DNA of 64,000 bases. Source: Lactifluus volemus. Its lineage: Eukaryota; Basidiomycota; Agaricomycetes; Russulales; Russulaceae. Each line of letters opens with the position of its first letter. Positions within the stretch are counted from its first letter, which is position 1. Both the position numbers and the translations under genes were made by a program. The stretch covers positions 62,001 to 126,000 of the forward strand of contig WTXI01000078.1 of assembly GCA_022376515.1 (NCBI GenBank). The letters are read 5' to 3'. Shown here one piece after another: positions 44,556-57,499 of the stretch. The notes beneath the pieces were generated by a model, which did no database searches, was not told where the DNA came from, and saw only the letters and a list, made by a program, of their open reading frames with translations.

Positions 44556-46469
44556 ATCGTAATCGTTAATTGTAGTTCTTGGACGGTGTCAGGGAAAACG
44601 TCTTCAGCAATCCTGCGTAAATTTCCAACTATCTCCCGGCGATGGCGGATGCCCTGTTCTTCGCCCGTTCAATGAAGCCAGATATCCAGTCCTCGAAAGT
44701 GTCTCTATGGACGGTGCTCTGGCTTCCTCCGCTCTTGAGAATTGCAAGTGTTTCCACGAACAAGGTAGCTATCTTGATGGAAGTTCATTCGTCTGGAATG
44801 AGAGGGCACCATAAACAAACGAGTCGATGTTCATGGAGTCGACCGGGGGGGTCACTGAGTGAACTGAATATTGTGTGTGACGACTGCCCATCACTTCCTG
44901 TAGCCAAGCCAGCTCCGAATCCATGAGCGGATATTTGCGCAAGAAGTGTCTCGCAAGCAATGCACAAATGGAGCGCGCAATGACACGAATCGCAGGGTCA
45001 TTGTCAGCCCAAAGTACTCGCATAAGGCCTATTTTTGCAAAGTTGGTCCGCAAGTCATTTAGTACGCCCACGGATGGCGTGATTCCATTGGGGATGGGGA
45101 CGGAAGCTCTGGCAACATGGTGGATGGCGTTCAAGCATGTCAAGAGCGACTCCTGCGTACTTTCTCGTCGAGTCCAGCTGCAGGCGACTCACAGCTTCGT
45201 AGAAGAGTGTGGAGTTGATCACGGAAATGAACATGTCTGTGTCCGACGGAAGAGTTCATAAGCAGAACGACTGTATCTCCAGGGATGCCCGCCACGAAAC
45301 TTTGAACCTTCTTTCTTTCGGCCAGCGCGGGAAGCTCTAACATCCAAGTGAGCGCGTTGAGGTCCACACCCACTGGCGCGTCCAAGGCCCCCTGGACAAC
45401 GCTCTTCGGGAATCCATCCTTGAGGCGCTTCCCATGCTTACTGAGAGCATCCTCGGAAATGTCCAACCATTGGATGAGCTTGCGCTGTTTTAAAGTCCTG
45501 ATTTCGCCGAGATTAGATGGCACCAGCAAATTATGTAATCGCTTCAGGAGAAAACTTCGGATGAACGCTTCGAAGGAGAGGAGAGAGTGCCATATATACC
45601 AGCAAATGCTGGAGATCGGGGTACGGTATGGGCAGTTGAGACGGAAGCAAGAAAGGATGGTCAGGGCAAAGTACACCAGACCGAAGAGTCCGACGGAAAT
45701 TGACAAGACGATGGCAACCGTCTGGTGGGACGCGAAGATTAATATCGTCAGGCCTGCGAAAAACAAGAACACGGAGAGGTGGAGGAGTGTTGGGATCATC
45801 TCGACTGCATGGTCCATGTAGTACTTCTGGATTCCAAGGAAAAATATGAACGAACGCGGGCACGTTGGACCTGCCCGCTCGGTATTTGGGGAATTTGAAT
45901 GTATCTTCGCGCCCATTCTTGCATCAATGTCGCCGATAGGGCAGCACAGATGCTGAGCACAAGGCTCAGCAGCCACATGCAGTTGACCAGAATAATGGAT
46001 GTAGTAGGTGATGACGGTGAAAAGGCCACTGGTTGGACGAATTCGTTACTGGCGAGACCCGCGAGTTGCTGTGAGATCTGTCCGAGAAGGAACGTCGTTT
46101 TGTCACCGGCTTCCGGGGATAACTTTTTGTAGCCTTCAATGACGAAGGCTCCGACGGTTGCAGAGAACAGGCCGGCCTTTTGAACTTGTTAATACGACGA
46201 TTGTATAAGATCAGTGGATCAGGACGTACAAATATAAGGACACCGTTAGCGTCATCTCTCCAACCATCGGAAATACGTTGATCGTGCTTTTCGGCTTCCA
46301 CCATGTATGCGGACCACATCTTGGTCACTGAATCTTCATGGACATGGGCCGTGACCGAAGGGATCGTCTGTCGGTGAAGCATTGCTGGTTTCCGACGACG
46401 TTCGTTTGGGGCAGAGCCTTCGGGAACGAGTTTAAGCAGCTCGCTTGGTTGAGTATGCGACACAGACAT
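44556..46469 (-). pseudogene. DUF6535 paralogue E, decayed
   Basis: Most diverged member. An apparent break at 46177-46229 is not a mutation: a 53-nt intron (GTACGT to AAAAG) there restores the DUF6535 core AGLFSATVGAFVIEGYKKLS. True frameshifts remain: one base is missing near 45843 (GGAAAAATATGAAC versus GGAACAAATACGAAC), another near 45148 (before the TCLNAIHHVARA block), and the frame breaks again around 44880 and 44775. The N-terminus differs from the other copies and intron 1 is not recognisable. The conserved upstream leader block is also absent. The copy is presumably non-functional, at most giving a truncated membrane protein of about 200 aa. Confidence 0.85.
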
Positions 46470-48879
46470 CTCCTTGACTTGCTGGGTCGAAGCTAGGCAG
46501 AGAGGGGATGAGCGGGCTCACTTAGACGAGTATCGTCGGAGCCGTTTTATGTTCGTATTTGAACCCACTTGTCTCCGTGGCATTAAACTTCTCGGCCTCG
46601 AGGCTGATGTTGCGGCTTTCGAAACCTTCTGACTGCCGTCAAGCAAACTGTTGATTTGGAACGATCTATAGCTACTGATTACGTCGCAATGTAATATAAG
46701 CCTGAAAAAAGTTGCCAGAGTCCTGACGCAGTATAGCTGTAGTCATGCAATTTGGTTAGTCAAAAAAACGGTGTGGGGCGGAAGAGGGCTGGAAGAGTAG
46801 ATATGAGGGACGCTGTGAACATGTGAACACGAGAAAACCTGCAGGTGATTGAAGCGCGACGCGTGCATTGTCGCGGAGTAGAAGATCCGCAATTTGCCGT
46901 TACGTCGACACCTCATGGGGTGTCAAATTGAGATACTCCGACTTCAGAGTTGATAAGATCTAACGCTGGGAGAGCTCTATAACAGGTTTCCAAGCGTGCC
47001 GGATTATGATTGGGTCACATGCCTTCATAGCGGGTGGCAGGAATGCAGGGCTCGGGAACAATTATGATTGAATTGATAAAATTTCTAATGAGACCGTTAT
47101 GACCAGGTCACCAACAGACGAAGTCGTCCCTCCCATAGAGCCATGGGGGGCATGTTATTCAGAGTTTCTTTACCATTCGTGACACCGGAAATCAAGTTGG
47201 TGCTGGTCTAAACGATTTAATACGCCTTCTGAAACTTCCAACTAACTCGACAGCTCCCGGCCGGCATGGCTACCTTCCTGATGAATGAGATGCAGCTCAA
47301 AACAGCGAGGCCCGAAAGACAAACCTATCATGACTGTGCCTCCGAGTCATCGGAGATGAAGTGTTCGACCTGGGGGGCGACACAGTGCTTCGGGCCGTGC
47401 CAAACTGCGGGCTTGACAATCGGTGCTAGTTGGTGACATAATCTCGGCTGAAGGCAGGCACAATGATCACGCGATCACGGGTTGGCTCAGTATCCCAATA
47501 CTGGTGTCGTATGTACAGGACGGGTGGAAGCCGCTGAGGATACAGTCAAGGGGGCTCGCAGGACTGGTAATACGAGTTGTGGAGTATGTGAAGGTGATTT
47601 AGAAGCCCTGAGGCCTGAGTTGTGTGAAAGGGAGCGCCGGCGTGATCGTGATCATATGGAGACGGTTCAAGTTATAGAGTCCTTCACCAGCCATTGGCAT
47701 ATATGATCTGTCGGCGGCGCTCCGTGTGATCCGCATGTGGCGGTTTCAGGCAATTCCGCGTCGTGTAAAACACGTGTCACAGTTGGAATGAATGAGGGCA
47801 AACACCGTATGGTGGAGGTATAATTGAAGTCGTGATCGCGCTCCGAGTCAGGTTGATATTTTTAATAAATTTTGAAGATCAGTTGAATTGTCATGATGCG
47901 TATCGTAAGATAGCCCACGGAACAACAGCTGATTCATTTCGAGTCGGAATTATTTCATGCAAGTGTGCTCATCTTCAAAGTCATTCAAGTTTTGATTAGA
48001 TGTTGCTCCGGAGCGCACCATATCATGACGGAACACCGAGAAATTTCCGTCAAGAAGTCACCCACCTGATTTAGTTGTAGTTGGGGTGTTGAGGACTCGG
48101 ACAGTCGATCAGTTGTGCATTTGCTTCAACTCAGACCACCAGAGGCAAAACCTTTATGGGATGTATTCGTTCAGCGGCAAGAATTGAATCGATTCTTCTC
48201 CTCAGGCCGCCAAATCTGGGATCCGCTGAACACGACCACTAACAAAACCTGAGATCTGGGATCCTGTGCCCAGACAACAAACCTAGATCACACCTAGATC
48301 ACAGAATGGTGGGTGCGGCGGATGCCAGTGGAGAACGAAGGAGAGTAGGGCATTGAGGTCGGCACCAGCACTCTGCCAGACGATTATTGTATCTGGCTGG
48401 CTGTTTGCACGCGTTAACACGGCGTACGGTAACTGCTGGAGACCGACAACGCGTGCAACACCAGGGGAAGAGTGTGGGTGATAACCTCATGGTGGACACG
48501 ATAAACTTAATAACTTAGTAGAACAACGTTGACTCTGGCAGGTCGCAGATCAGCACTGCAGTTTAGCGGACAAAAGAACCGACGGCATCGCAAGCGAGTC
48601 GAACAGCATCCTCGGCGCATGCCGTGAAAGAGTCTGTACGCGCCCCCGTATGGGGCATGGGAATACTAGTACATCGAATCCCGTAACTACTTATGGAAGC
48701 TGTTTAGCGCGGACACCAAGGTCATTGCGGGAACCAGGGAGTGTATGAAATTAAAAGGAGTCAGAGGCGAGATGGTATTAATGAAGGGGGGAACCAGTGC
48801 AGCACTGCACTAGGTGAGGCGTAAATGGCCAAGTTGGCGTCACCAACCAGTGGGCACACGTTGGTGGCGTGCCGATAGT
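46470..48879. other. long spacer between copies E and F
   Basis: 2.4 kb without a supported gene. Weak similarity to R1 occurs at about 48300-48460 and to R1b at about 48735-48880. CGTTCAGCGGCAA near 48170 recurs near 56355. The rest has no recognisable structure. Confidence 0.45.
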
Positions 48880-50927
48880 CTAGGATAGTGTGTGATTTTT
48901 AGTGGTAGTGGTCACGCTGACCTGTGATACTTCTAAATTATAGTAGAGCCATCCTCTTTTACTACTGCATTTGAATGGGATCATCAGTGCGCGCTCAGAG
49001 CAAAGTGGGAAAAATATTTCCGTACCAGACATTCCGGCGTTCGTCACGTGTCGCTCTTTACTGGAAAAGAAATGTTCAAAAATCCTGTGCAACTTGTTAA
49101 GGAACACGTGTAGACGGTGGCCATCCTGTTCTGCCCGTCGAAGAAGTGCAGAAAGCTCTGCCTTGAAGACGCCTCTATTGAGAGCGGTCTGGCTTCCCGC
49201 GTTCATGAGAACCACGAGCGTCTCTACGAACACTTGCTCGTTCGGGAGATTATCCGGTTCGTTTGAAAGAATCCCATGAACAAACGAGTCAATGTTCATC
49301 GAGTCAACCCTGGGTAGGTTATCGAGCGAGCAGAATATTGTGTTTGATGACTTGCCCACCACGTCCTGTAGCCAAGCCAGATCCGAATCCATGAGGGGAT
49401 TTTTGCGCAAGAAGTATCTCGCAAGCAACGCGCAAATGGAGCGAGAAGTAACACGGATCGCAGGGTCGCTGTCGGTCCACAGCATCCGCATAAAGCCCAT
49501 ATTTGCAAAGTTGATCCGCAAATCACTTAGTACGTCCACGGATGGCGTCACACCGTTGGGGGTGATGGAGGCTCTGGCGACGTAATGGATGGCATCCAAG
49601 CATATCAACAGGCGATGCTTGCGCACTTTCCCGTCGAGTCCAGCTGTGAGCGACGCACAGCTTCGTAGGAGAGTATGGAGATGATCGCGGAAGCGAATAC
49701 CTCTGGACCAGATGGAGGCGTTCATGAGCCGGACGACCATTTCTCCCGGGATGCCCGCCACGAACTCTTCAGCCTTGGATTTGTCAGCCAGTGCGGGAAG
49801 CTTGAACAGCCATCGAAGCGCCTCGACCTCTCCTTCCACTGGAGCTTTCAGGGCTCCTTTGATGATGCTCCCCCAAAACCCGTCCTTAAGATGTTCCGCA
49901 TGTCTCTCCACAACCTCTTCAAAGAAGTCGATGCAACTGACGAGACTTTGCTGTCCATACGACATGTTCATGCCTTTTGGAGACGCTAGAAGGCGATGTA
50001 CTAGCTTCAGGAGCAAATGAAAGTAGTGTGATGTGAAGGAGATGGAAGAGTGCCATATATACCACCAGATGTTGGACATTGGGGTGCGATATGGGCAGTC
50101 GTGAGCGATGCAAGGAAGGATGGTCAGCGCGAAGTATGCAAGAGCAAAAAGTCCAACGGAAACGGAGACAACGATGGCCACCGTCTTGTTGATCGAGAAG
50201 AAGAATATCACCAAGCCAACGAAAAAAAGGAACACGGAGAGGTGGAGGAGTGTTGGGGTCGTCTCAACTGCATGAAGCATGCGCATGTTGTACTTCTGCA
50301 TGCCGCGAAACAAATACGAACGGACCCGCGCCTGCTCTCTCTGTGAGCTCAGCAATTCGGGTAGTTGAATGTATCTGCACGCCCACTGCTGCGTCAATGT
50401 CGCGAACAGAGCGGATGTAAGACTAAGCACGAGGCTCAGCAGCCACATTATGTTGACCCAGATCATGCGCGTGTCGGGAGAGAATGACGGGTACGGTTGG
50501 GGCTGGACGACGGCCCCGTTTCCTAAACCGCTGAGTTGCTGTGATATCTGCCCGAGAAGGAACGTCGTCTTGTCGCTAGGGTCAGGGGATAACTTTTTGT
50601 AGCTTTCAATGATGAGGGCCCCGACGATTACGGAGAAGAGACCGGTCTTCAGCTTTGTCATTGTGATGAACGCAGAACCTGGTAGATTACGACTCACAAA
50701 CACAAGAACCCCAGACGCGTCTTCCTTCCACGCATCAGTGACACGCTTATCGTATTCTCTAGCCTCAAGCATATACTTGGACCACATCTCATTTTCTGAC
50801 TTTTCGTAGGCTGTAGTCGAAGTCGTAAGGTGGTCCAGCCCTCTGTCACGGTATTCCCTGACGGCGACGTACTTTTGTTGGGCATGGAATATCCATGGGC
50901 AGGTTGAGTTAACTCGCAGTCAGACAT
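48880..50927 (-). CDS. DUF6535 paralogue F
   Basis: Minus-strand exons are 50873..50927, 50698..50810 and 48880..50646, giving 644 aa. Intron 1 is 50811..50872 (62 nt, GTACGT to CTACAG). It is not a multiple of three, and its removal is required to join the start MSDCELTQPAHG to the DUF6535 domain (YEKSENEMWSKYMLEAREYD). Intron 2 is 50647..50697 (51 nt, GTGAGT). Four hydrophobic segments are present as in the other copies. The C-terminus extends about 45 residues beyond the HFF position where A to C stop, reading into sequence with no counterpart. This extension may be acquired by loss of the ancestral stop. Confidence 0.86.
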
Positions 50928-51591
50928 CCTTTTTTGCCTCTGTTATGCCACCACTAATGAGGAGAAAACGATGGCACTGGCAGTCGTGATAGAATGACGG
51001 TTGACTGCGCTGCTCAGCCATTTGACTCATACTATTGAGTTTACGGTAACAGACACAAACAACTTTGGCTGAACTCGACTGTGACAAGCCGATGATGCAC
51101 GTGCCCAAAATTGGTGAACTATCGAAGAATGAAGCTAACAGCGACCACTGAACATTCATCCAGACCTCACTGCAGGCCGCACCAGCCATGTCAGTTCCAA
51201 GTCTCTCAGGATTATGCTTGGGGTGTATCTTCAAGAAATTAGGTACGTATAACCTCGTAATTATGAGGAAGAAGGCATCGTAGTTGTATACTTGTACATA
51301 CATGACAGCCAGCCTCAAATTATACTTGGAAAACCCAACGAAGAGTAGGTAAACATGGGAGCTAGCATGAGTGTGAGTACTTTTCCTTGTCACCGAGGTT
51401 CCCAACGGACGTCGAGTCGCCAACTGGCTCGCTGTCAAACGTGTCTCCCATTCGCAGTATTGGCATCGCGTATCTTTTGCCGGCTGTGTCCTGCCAATCG
51501 CGTCAGAGACTCGGATGCGCCTATGGAGATCCGGGTGAAAGAATTACTGTACCTTTGGATGACACTGAGATACTCGATCACAATTTACTAG
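50928..51591. other. spacer between F and the F-box pseudogene
   Basis: The first about 75 bp are the conserved leader of F. The remainder is non-coding with no repeat recognised. Confidence 0.4.
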
Positions 51592-53053
51592 TCAGAACCT
51601 CGAAGGATCCACCAAGCTCAGGCTCACAGGGTGGCCTGCTGTTTCGCGTTCATCAAGTAATTCGGCAAATGCATCTTGAGAATCGTTTCCTCCAGAATAT
51701 CCAACCTCCTCTAAGTTAGGAAGAAGCTCCAGTGGTTGTTCTTCATCCTCAGAACGTAGGGAACGAGAAATTCCTGTGATGATATTGTCTTGTACATGAA
51801 GTGTCTTCACATTGCTGAATGGTCTGAGAAGTTCACGCCACTGTGCACATTCAGTCCTTGGATGAGGTCGGCCAAATACATGGCTGAGCGTGACTTGCTC
51901 CACGACAGCGAGCGCAGGTGCAAGTGTATTGAGGATTTGTACTGCAAATGCTACCTGCTGATTCAGGTGTCTGCACTTGATCCGCAAGACCAATGGGTGT
52001 TTGCATTTCCCTGTCCAAGGGTCTGCCCGCATACAAACAGAACCACTATTGAAGCTGAGCTTGACCATGCTAAATCTGAGTTTTTGGGATGATTGCATGA
52101 ACTGCAACAGGTGTGGAACAGTAAAGGAGAGTGGCTGATTAAAAAAATAGATGTGAAGGATGCCGAGGAAAGGGGCGCTGATCCGAGCAATAAGAACCTC
52201 CAAATATGTGGCCGTACCATAGAACACAAATTGGCGAAGGTCAGTAAGTGTGACTGGCATCATGTTTGGGTTCAGGAGTAACTGTGCCAGTGCCACACTA
52301 GCAGGATCAGGGTTGGGGAGAGGGGAAATAAATCTAATTATGAGTCTCTCCAGCTGGGGCATAAATGAAAGCCAGGTAAGTCAATGATTTGGTGGGAAAT
52401 AATGAATTTTTTGAAGAAAGAGAGTGACAAGACCCGTGGCAGTTGTCAGAAAAGGAGATCTAACTGGGAGTGAAATTGCTGTCCTCAGCACGAGGCGGCG
52501 TAGATTGGGTGCTCGAAATGTTGTAGGCATAGAAAATACTACTTGTCTGGTCCGAGAATCGATAAATATCTCTTCCAGAATTGGGAATTCTTTGTCCATA
52601 ACCCCGGGCCTGATGAACTTTTTCAGATCTGAGGTTGACATCCAAAGGTTGATTTGACGCAAGCGATCACGGTGCGAGAGGGCAAGCAGTATGCTCTTCT
52701 GCCGTCAACTCCCGTTCGGTGTCGTTAGTAAGTGGCAGAGGTGGTGAATGTGCGAGCATGTCCACTACAGGTACACCATAAGTGCAGATCAGAATAAGAT
52801 TCAACTTGGATGATGATGAAAGAATAATGTTTCGCCACAGACGACAAACGTGCATCAATTTGTACCACCAGCGCTGCCGTAACCAATACCAGTGCTGCTT
52901 GCCTTCCTCATCTTCGTACTCTTCCGGATAGGCCAGTCGATAGACATGAAATAGGTGGAGAAGCACGTCGTCGTTGAGGATGTGGATAGGTGAGTGTTGC
53001 CAATTTCCGTTACACCCTTTTGATTTGCAAGTCGGTGAACAGATCAGTGACAC
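51592..53053 (-). pseudogene. F-box family gene, disrupted
   Basis: Agaricomycete F-box protein type; intact relatives would bind substrates for an SCF ubiquitin ligase. The 5' part (about 52667-53053) holds the F-box-like region (ILNDDVLLHLFHVYRL through HVCRLWRNIILSS). The middle part continues LSHRDRLRQINLWM and TTATGLVTLFLQKIHYF. The 3' part (51592-52362) holds LSFMPQLERLIIRF, LRPFSNVKTLHVQDN and LELLPNLEEVGYSG. Two lesions break the frame: a frame change near 52681-52690, at the join between the first two parts, and an in-frame TGA at 52381-52383. I found no splice sites that remove either. Family assignment is from recognised sequence pattern. Confidence 0.78.
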
Positions 53054-54084
53054 GACTTGAAAAGTTTGGAGCTCACAACTTCGTTCACGTTCATTGGGCC
53101 TTTTAATCAGGGGAGAAATTTTTCTGGTAGACCACTAATGGAACATTTTCAGGGAGGTGAGTAATGACATCATGATGGGATCAGCATAGCGAGGGGTGCA
53201 TAGACACCAGACAGGAGAGGGAGTGGATTCGGATTTCGGAAACTGGTTATTGACTCGACCTTGTCCTTCCTTCACACTGCTCTGTTCTTGACCACGTCAG
53301 CCCGCTCAACTCCTCAGATTATCTCAGATGCTGCCATTCCTCTCAGAGACTTAGACAAGGCTGCAGCCACCATCCTGCCAGTTGTGTCTTTTTCATCATT
53401 CTTCTCTTTTTTCCCATTACCGCTCGTAACCACCCCGCCATTTGCCACGACCACTCAGTCTCCTCCTTTATATCACCATCACTGCCGCCATTTGTCTCCG
53501 TATCGCGTCACTCACACCTCTATCTCCGTAACCACTGCCCGTCGCCACCCCACCGCCCACATATCCGCTCCGCCAACCGTCAGCCATTCCAGCTCTTTGT
53601 CGTCCTCCTTTCCCTTCATTGTCCTCTTCCTTTGACCCTCATCCCCATTCACTTTCACAATTTGTTCTTGTCACACCGCTACCGGCTCACAGCAAGCCAC
53701 CCCGCAGTTTCGATGCCGCTGTTTTTGTTATCACCGCCGCCCCCGTGTTACCTACTTCACCGTCACCACCATGTTTGAATCACCCCAGCGTCCATCCAAT
53801 ATTGATTCTTCGTTTGACAATTCATTATTTCTTTTTATTGTCTGTTCCCTCCAGGCCACCTGATGCTGCCTCCAGTAACACGGTCCATGTCTCAAGCACA
53901 AAACGCCGCGCCTCAGGCCTCCGGCTCTGGAGCCGCGGCTCCCCCAACAGCTCCTGCGGGAACGCCTCATCGTCCACCCCGCCCCCATCCGCACCACCTC
54001 CACAATTCGCACGAATATGGACCTGACATATGTGAGTACCACAGGAAAGGATGTGAGTAGGAGGAACTTGAACAAAGGAGGATA
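53054..54084. other. C/T-rich spacer
   Basis: Plus strand is strongly C/T-rich from 53260 to 53850 and gives long but low-complexity open frames. A short frame at 53863-54060 starts LPPVTRSMSQAQ, which resembles the start of some fungal retroelement proteins, but it is too short to classify. No gene is supported. Confidence 0.4.
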
Positions 54085-56174
54085 TCAGTACGAAATTGCG
54101 GCATATGGACAGCAACATGGCGGACGTGGTGTCAAAATACTCTTAACGATGTAAACGATAAGGGATAGGGTAGCATCATAATACGGTACATAGAACAACA
54201 TGGAACAAAAATCATACGTTGTTTTCAGCGTTCGTTGGTCAGGCTCGTCAGGGGGAAAGAAATGTTCAAAAAGGTCGTGTAATTTGGGAAGCAAGTCGTG
54301 TAGACGGTGACCTTCCTGTCCTGCCCGTTGAATGAGAGCAGAAAGTTCTTCCCCGAGGACACTTCTTGGGAGAGTGGTCTGGCCTTCCGGAATCATGAGA
54401 ATCAGGAGCGTCTCCACGAACACTTGATCGTTCAGGAAACTATTATCGGAGTCCGACTGGTTTGACGAAAGGACGCCATAAACAAAGGAGTCGATGTTCA
54501 TGGTGTCGACTGTGGCGAGGTCTGTTCGCGGCTCCCCCAATACGTCCTCTAATAGCCAAGCCAGATCCGGCGGATGCTCGCGCAAGAAGTGTTTCGCAAG
54601 CAATGCGCTAATGGAGAGAGAGGTAACACGGATAACAGGGTCGTTATCAGCCCAGAGCATCCGCATAAGGCCCGTATTTCCAAAGTTGACCCGCAAGTCA
54701 CTTAGTACGTCCGGTCTTGACTTAACGTCAGTGGGGATGAAAAAAGTTCTGGCGACGTGGTGGATAGCGTCCAGGCATATCAATAGGCGACTCCTGCGAA
54801 CTTCTTCGCTGAGTCCATCTGTGGCCGATGCACAGCTATGGAGAAGGGTGTGAAGTTGGTTGCGGAAATGGACCTTTCTGGGATCGACGGAGTTGTTCAT
54901 GAGCCGGACGACCATATTTCCCGGGATGCTTGCCACAAATTCTTGAACTTTGCTTGTGTCAACCGATGCGAGAGACTTGAACAACCAACCGAGCGCCTCA
55001 ACGTCTATATTCACTGGAGCTTCCAGGGCCCCTATGATGTTACTCCCCTGAAAACCGTGGTTGAGGCCATCCTTGAAACCATCCTTGAGACGCTTCATAT
55101 GCCCCTTCGCAGCCCGTACAAGGATGCCAATCCACCCGACGAGTATTCGTTGAACTTTTCTTATCCACGTGATCTCGGGTCGAGGTCGTTCTGTGACGTA
55201 AGGAAAGGAGGGTGGTTCCGTGATTTTATAAACCAAGTGGAGGATCCGGAGAAGCTCAGTCGCTGTGAAGAAGAGGAAAGCGTGCCACAGATACCACCAG
55301 ATGTTGGACATCGGGGTGCGATATGGACAGTCGTGAGCAATGCAAGGAAGGATGGACAGCGTGAAGTGCGCCAGAGCAAACAGCCCGACGGAAACTGAGA
55401 TAGCGATGGCCACCGTCTCGTTGATCGAAAAAAAGAATATCGCCAAGCCGACGAAGAACAAGAACACGGAAAGGTGGAGAAGTAATGGAGCCATCTCGAC
55501 TGCATGGTGGATGTAGTACTTCCGGGTGCCGAAAAACAAATACGAACGGACCCGCGCTTTGTCTTTCTGCGAGCTTGGGATTTTGGGTAGCTGAGTATAT
55601 CTGCGTGCCCACTGCTGCGTCAAAGTTGCGGAGAGAGCCGAAGTAAGGCTAAGCACGAGGCTCAGCGACCACATCGTGTTGACGCAGACCATTCGCGTAG
55701 AGGGAGAGAATGACGGGTCCTCTGTCCGCTGGGCGAGGGTCCCGTTTCCTAAACCTGTCAGTTGCTGTGATATTTGCCTGAGAAGAAAGTTTGTTTCGTT
55801 GGCGGGATCAGAGGATAGCTTTTTGTAGCTTTCGATGATGAAGGCCCCGACGATTACGGAAAAGAGACCGGTCTTCAAGTTTGGCATTGAGATGAACGCT
55901 AGACCTGGTAGATGCACGGTAGGACTCACAAACGTAAGAACCCCAGATGAATCTTCCTTCCATTCTTCGGAGACACGTTTATCGTATTCTTCAGCCACAG
56001 GCATATACTTGGACCACATCTCATTTTCCGACTTTTCCTGGGCTGTAGTACAAGTCATAAGGTGGTGAAACCCTCTTTATTCACCGACGGTGACATACTT
56101 TTATTGGGCATAGAACGCCCATACGCGGATTGGAGTAACTCGTCGAGGGGGTTAGACGGCTCCTGGTCTGACAT
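54085..56174 (-). CDS. DUF6535 paralogue G
   Basis: Minus-strand exons are 56099..56174, 55930..56042 and 54085..55872, giving 658 aa. Intron 1 is 56043..56098 (56 nt, GTATGT to CTACAG); without splicing it the start MSDQEPSNPLDE runs into a stop at the TGA inside the intron. Intron 2 is 55873..55929 (57 nt, GTGAGT). The DUF6535 core and four hydrophobic segments are conserved. The linker after the last helix is longer than in the others (about 20 extra residues, near 55080-55250). The C-terminus runs on past HFFP into an unrelated tail ending in a Pro/Cys-rich stretch, as in F. Confidence 0.86.
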
Positions 56175-57499
56175 CGCTTTTTGCCTCTGCTGTGTCGGCG
56201 TTAATGGGGAGAATTGATGGGCGTCGTGGCAGAATGATTGTTGACGCGTGATCGAGAACGAGAATCACCTGACTACTGACTAGTTGATAAATTGCGCAGC
56301 AGTCGCTTTATTTCAGCGCTCAGCACCCCAAGCTAAGGATATCACTCTTGGGGTTCCGTTCAGCGGCAAAAATCAAGTGGTATTTTGTACCATCCTCCTA
56401 GAATCGTGTAGATTACAGCATGGTGGGCGCAGTAAATGAGGTAAATTAATTTGTTAAAATAGCGAAGTCCCTGAGGAGAACCTTTTTCGGGCGCAACATG
56501 GCCATGGAACATTGAATGTCCTGGGTGTCAAGTTGTCGGCCTCGAAGCAAGTCTACGAGGCGGTCGACATGACGACGCCATGAACTTTACAACGGACTTG
56601 CCGAAAGTGAAGGGAACAAGGAAACGTAGCGTGTCCATTGTCCGGTGTGGTGTGGCTGCCACGAGGAACGGCATCATGCATGGCCCTGTCAAACTTCTGA
56701 CAGATGGAGACATCATACTGTACCCATGATGGTTGACGGAACGACTGTATTTCAAATCCCTGACGGCCTGGAGCAGCGCAACAGGTCACGATTGCCAGCC
56801 AACTGCAGTTAAAAATTGCAATATATTCGAGGATGTAAAGTTATGAAATCCCAAGGGAATGGAGATGGGAGGGCCAGAACGACCATGAGATGGTGAAAAA
56901 AGTGAGCGCAAATGAAAATAAAGCCATGGTCGACAGTACAGATCGAGGAAGTATGATTACAACGGCTCCCATCTGGTCCGCTTTTAAACATGTCAACACT
57001 CCCGGCTATTGTTGAACTGGGGTAGGCAGTAGGCCTCGAATTATGGTTGGGAGGGGTGGACAAGTTACTGATGAATGTATCATCATAGGACGGTCGTGTG
57101 TTGTCATGCCACTAACGCTGATACGCGGGGAACAAGGTAGGAATGGTTAGGGGGAAAACGGATAGGGTACAGTACTCGGAAAAAGATTAGGGGTATGCTG
57201 AGTCGAGAAATGAGCATATGGACTGTTCTCGTTCTCGTGTGGAGAGTGGAGTGATTATAAGTAGAAAGCCGCGGCTAGTGTCACGAGTTGCAGGGCCACA
57301 TCTCATTCTCGACCAACTTGGTCCCTTAATCTTTTTTTTTTTCTTTCTTTCCTTGCCTTCTCTTTCATCGACCTCGACTTTCCGCAGAGCGAGACGAGCA
57401 ACTCTTGCCAACCATTGGTTCCAAATTTTCTATTCGGTTTCCAACCGACAATCGACCGTTGAGTGACAACCTCCTCCCAACCTGGATTCGAACACCATC
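56175..57499. other. spacer and PIP5-kinase 5' region
   Basis: Right border of the repeat-rich region. The first about 70 bp are the conserved leader of G. CGTTCAGCGGCAA near 56355 recurs at 48170. Short frames at 56528-57063 show no domain. A T-rich run at 57330-57355 and pyrimidine-rich sequence up to 57400 fit a promoter or 5' leader for the gene at 57500. Confidence 0.45.

Noticed and set aside
46177..46229. Frameshift in the DUF6535 core of copy E
   Set aside because: Explained by a 53-nt intron equivalent to intron 2 of the other copies. The other breaks in E remain.
53261..54026. Two overlapping plus-strand open frames of about 125-135 codons
   Set aside because: The region is C/T-rich, the products are Ser/Pro/Leu low-complexity, and no splice pattern or domain supports a gene.
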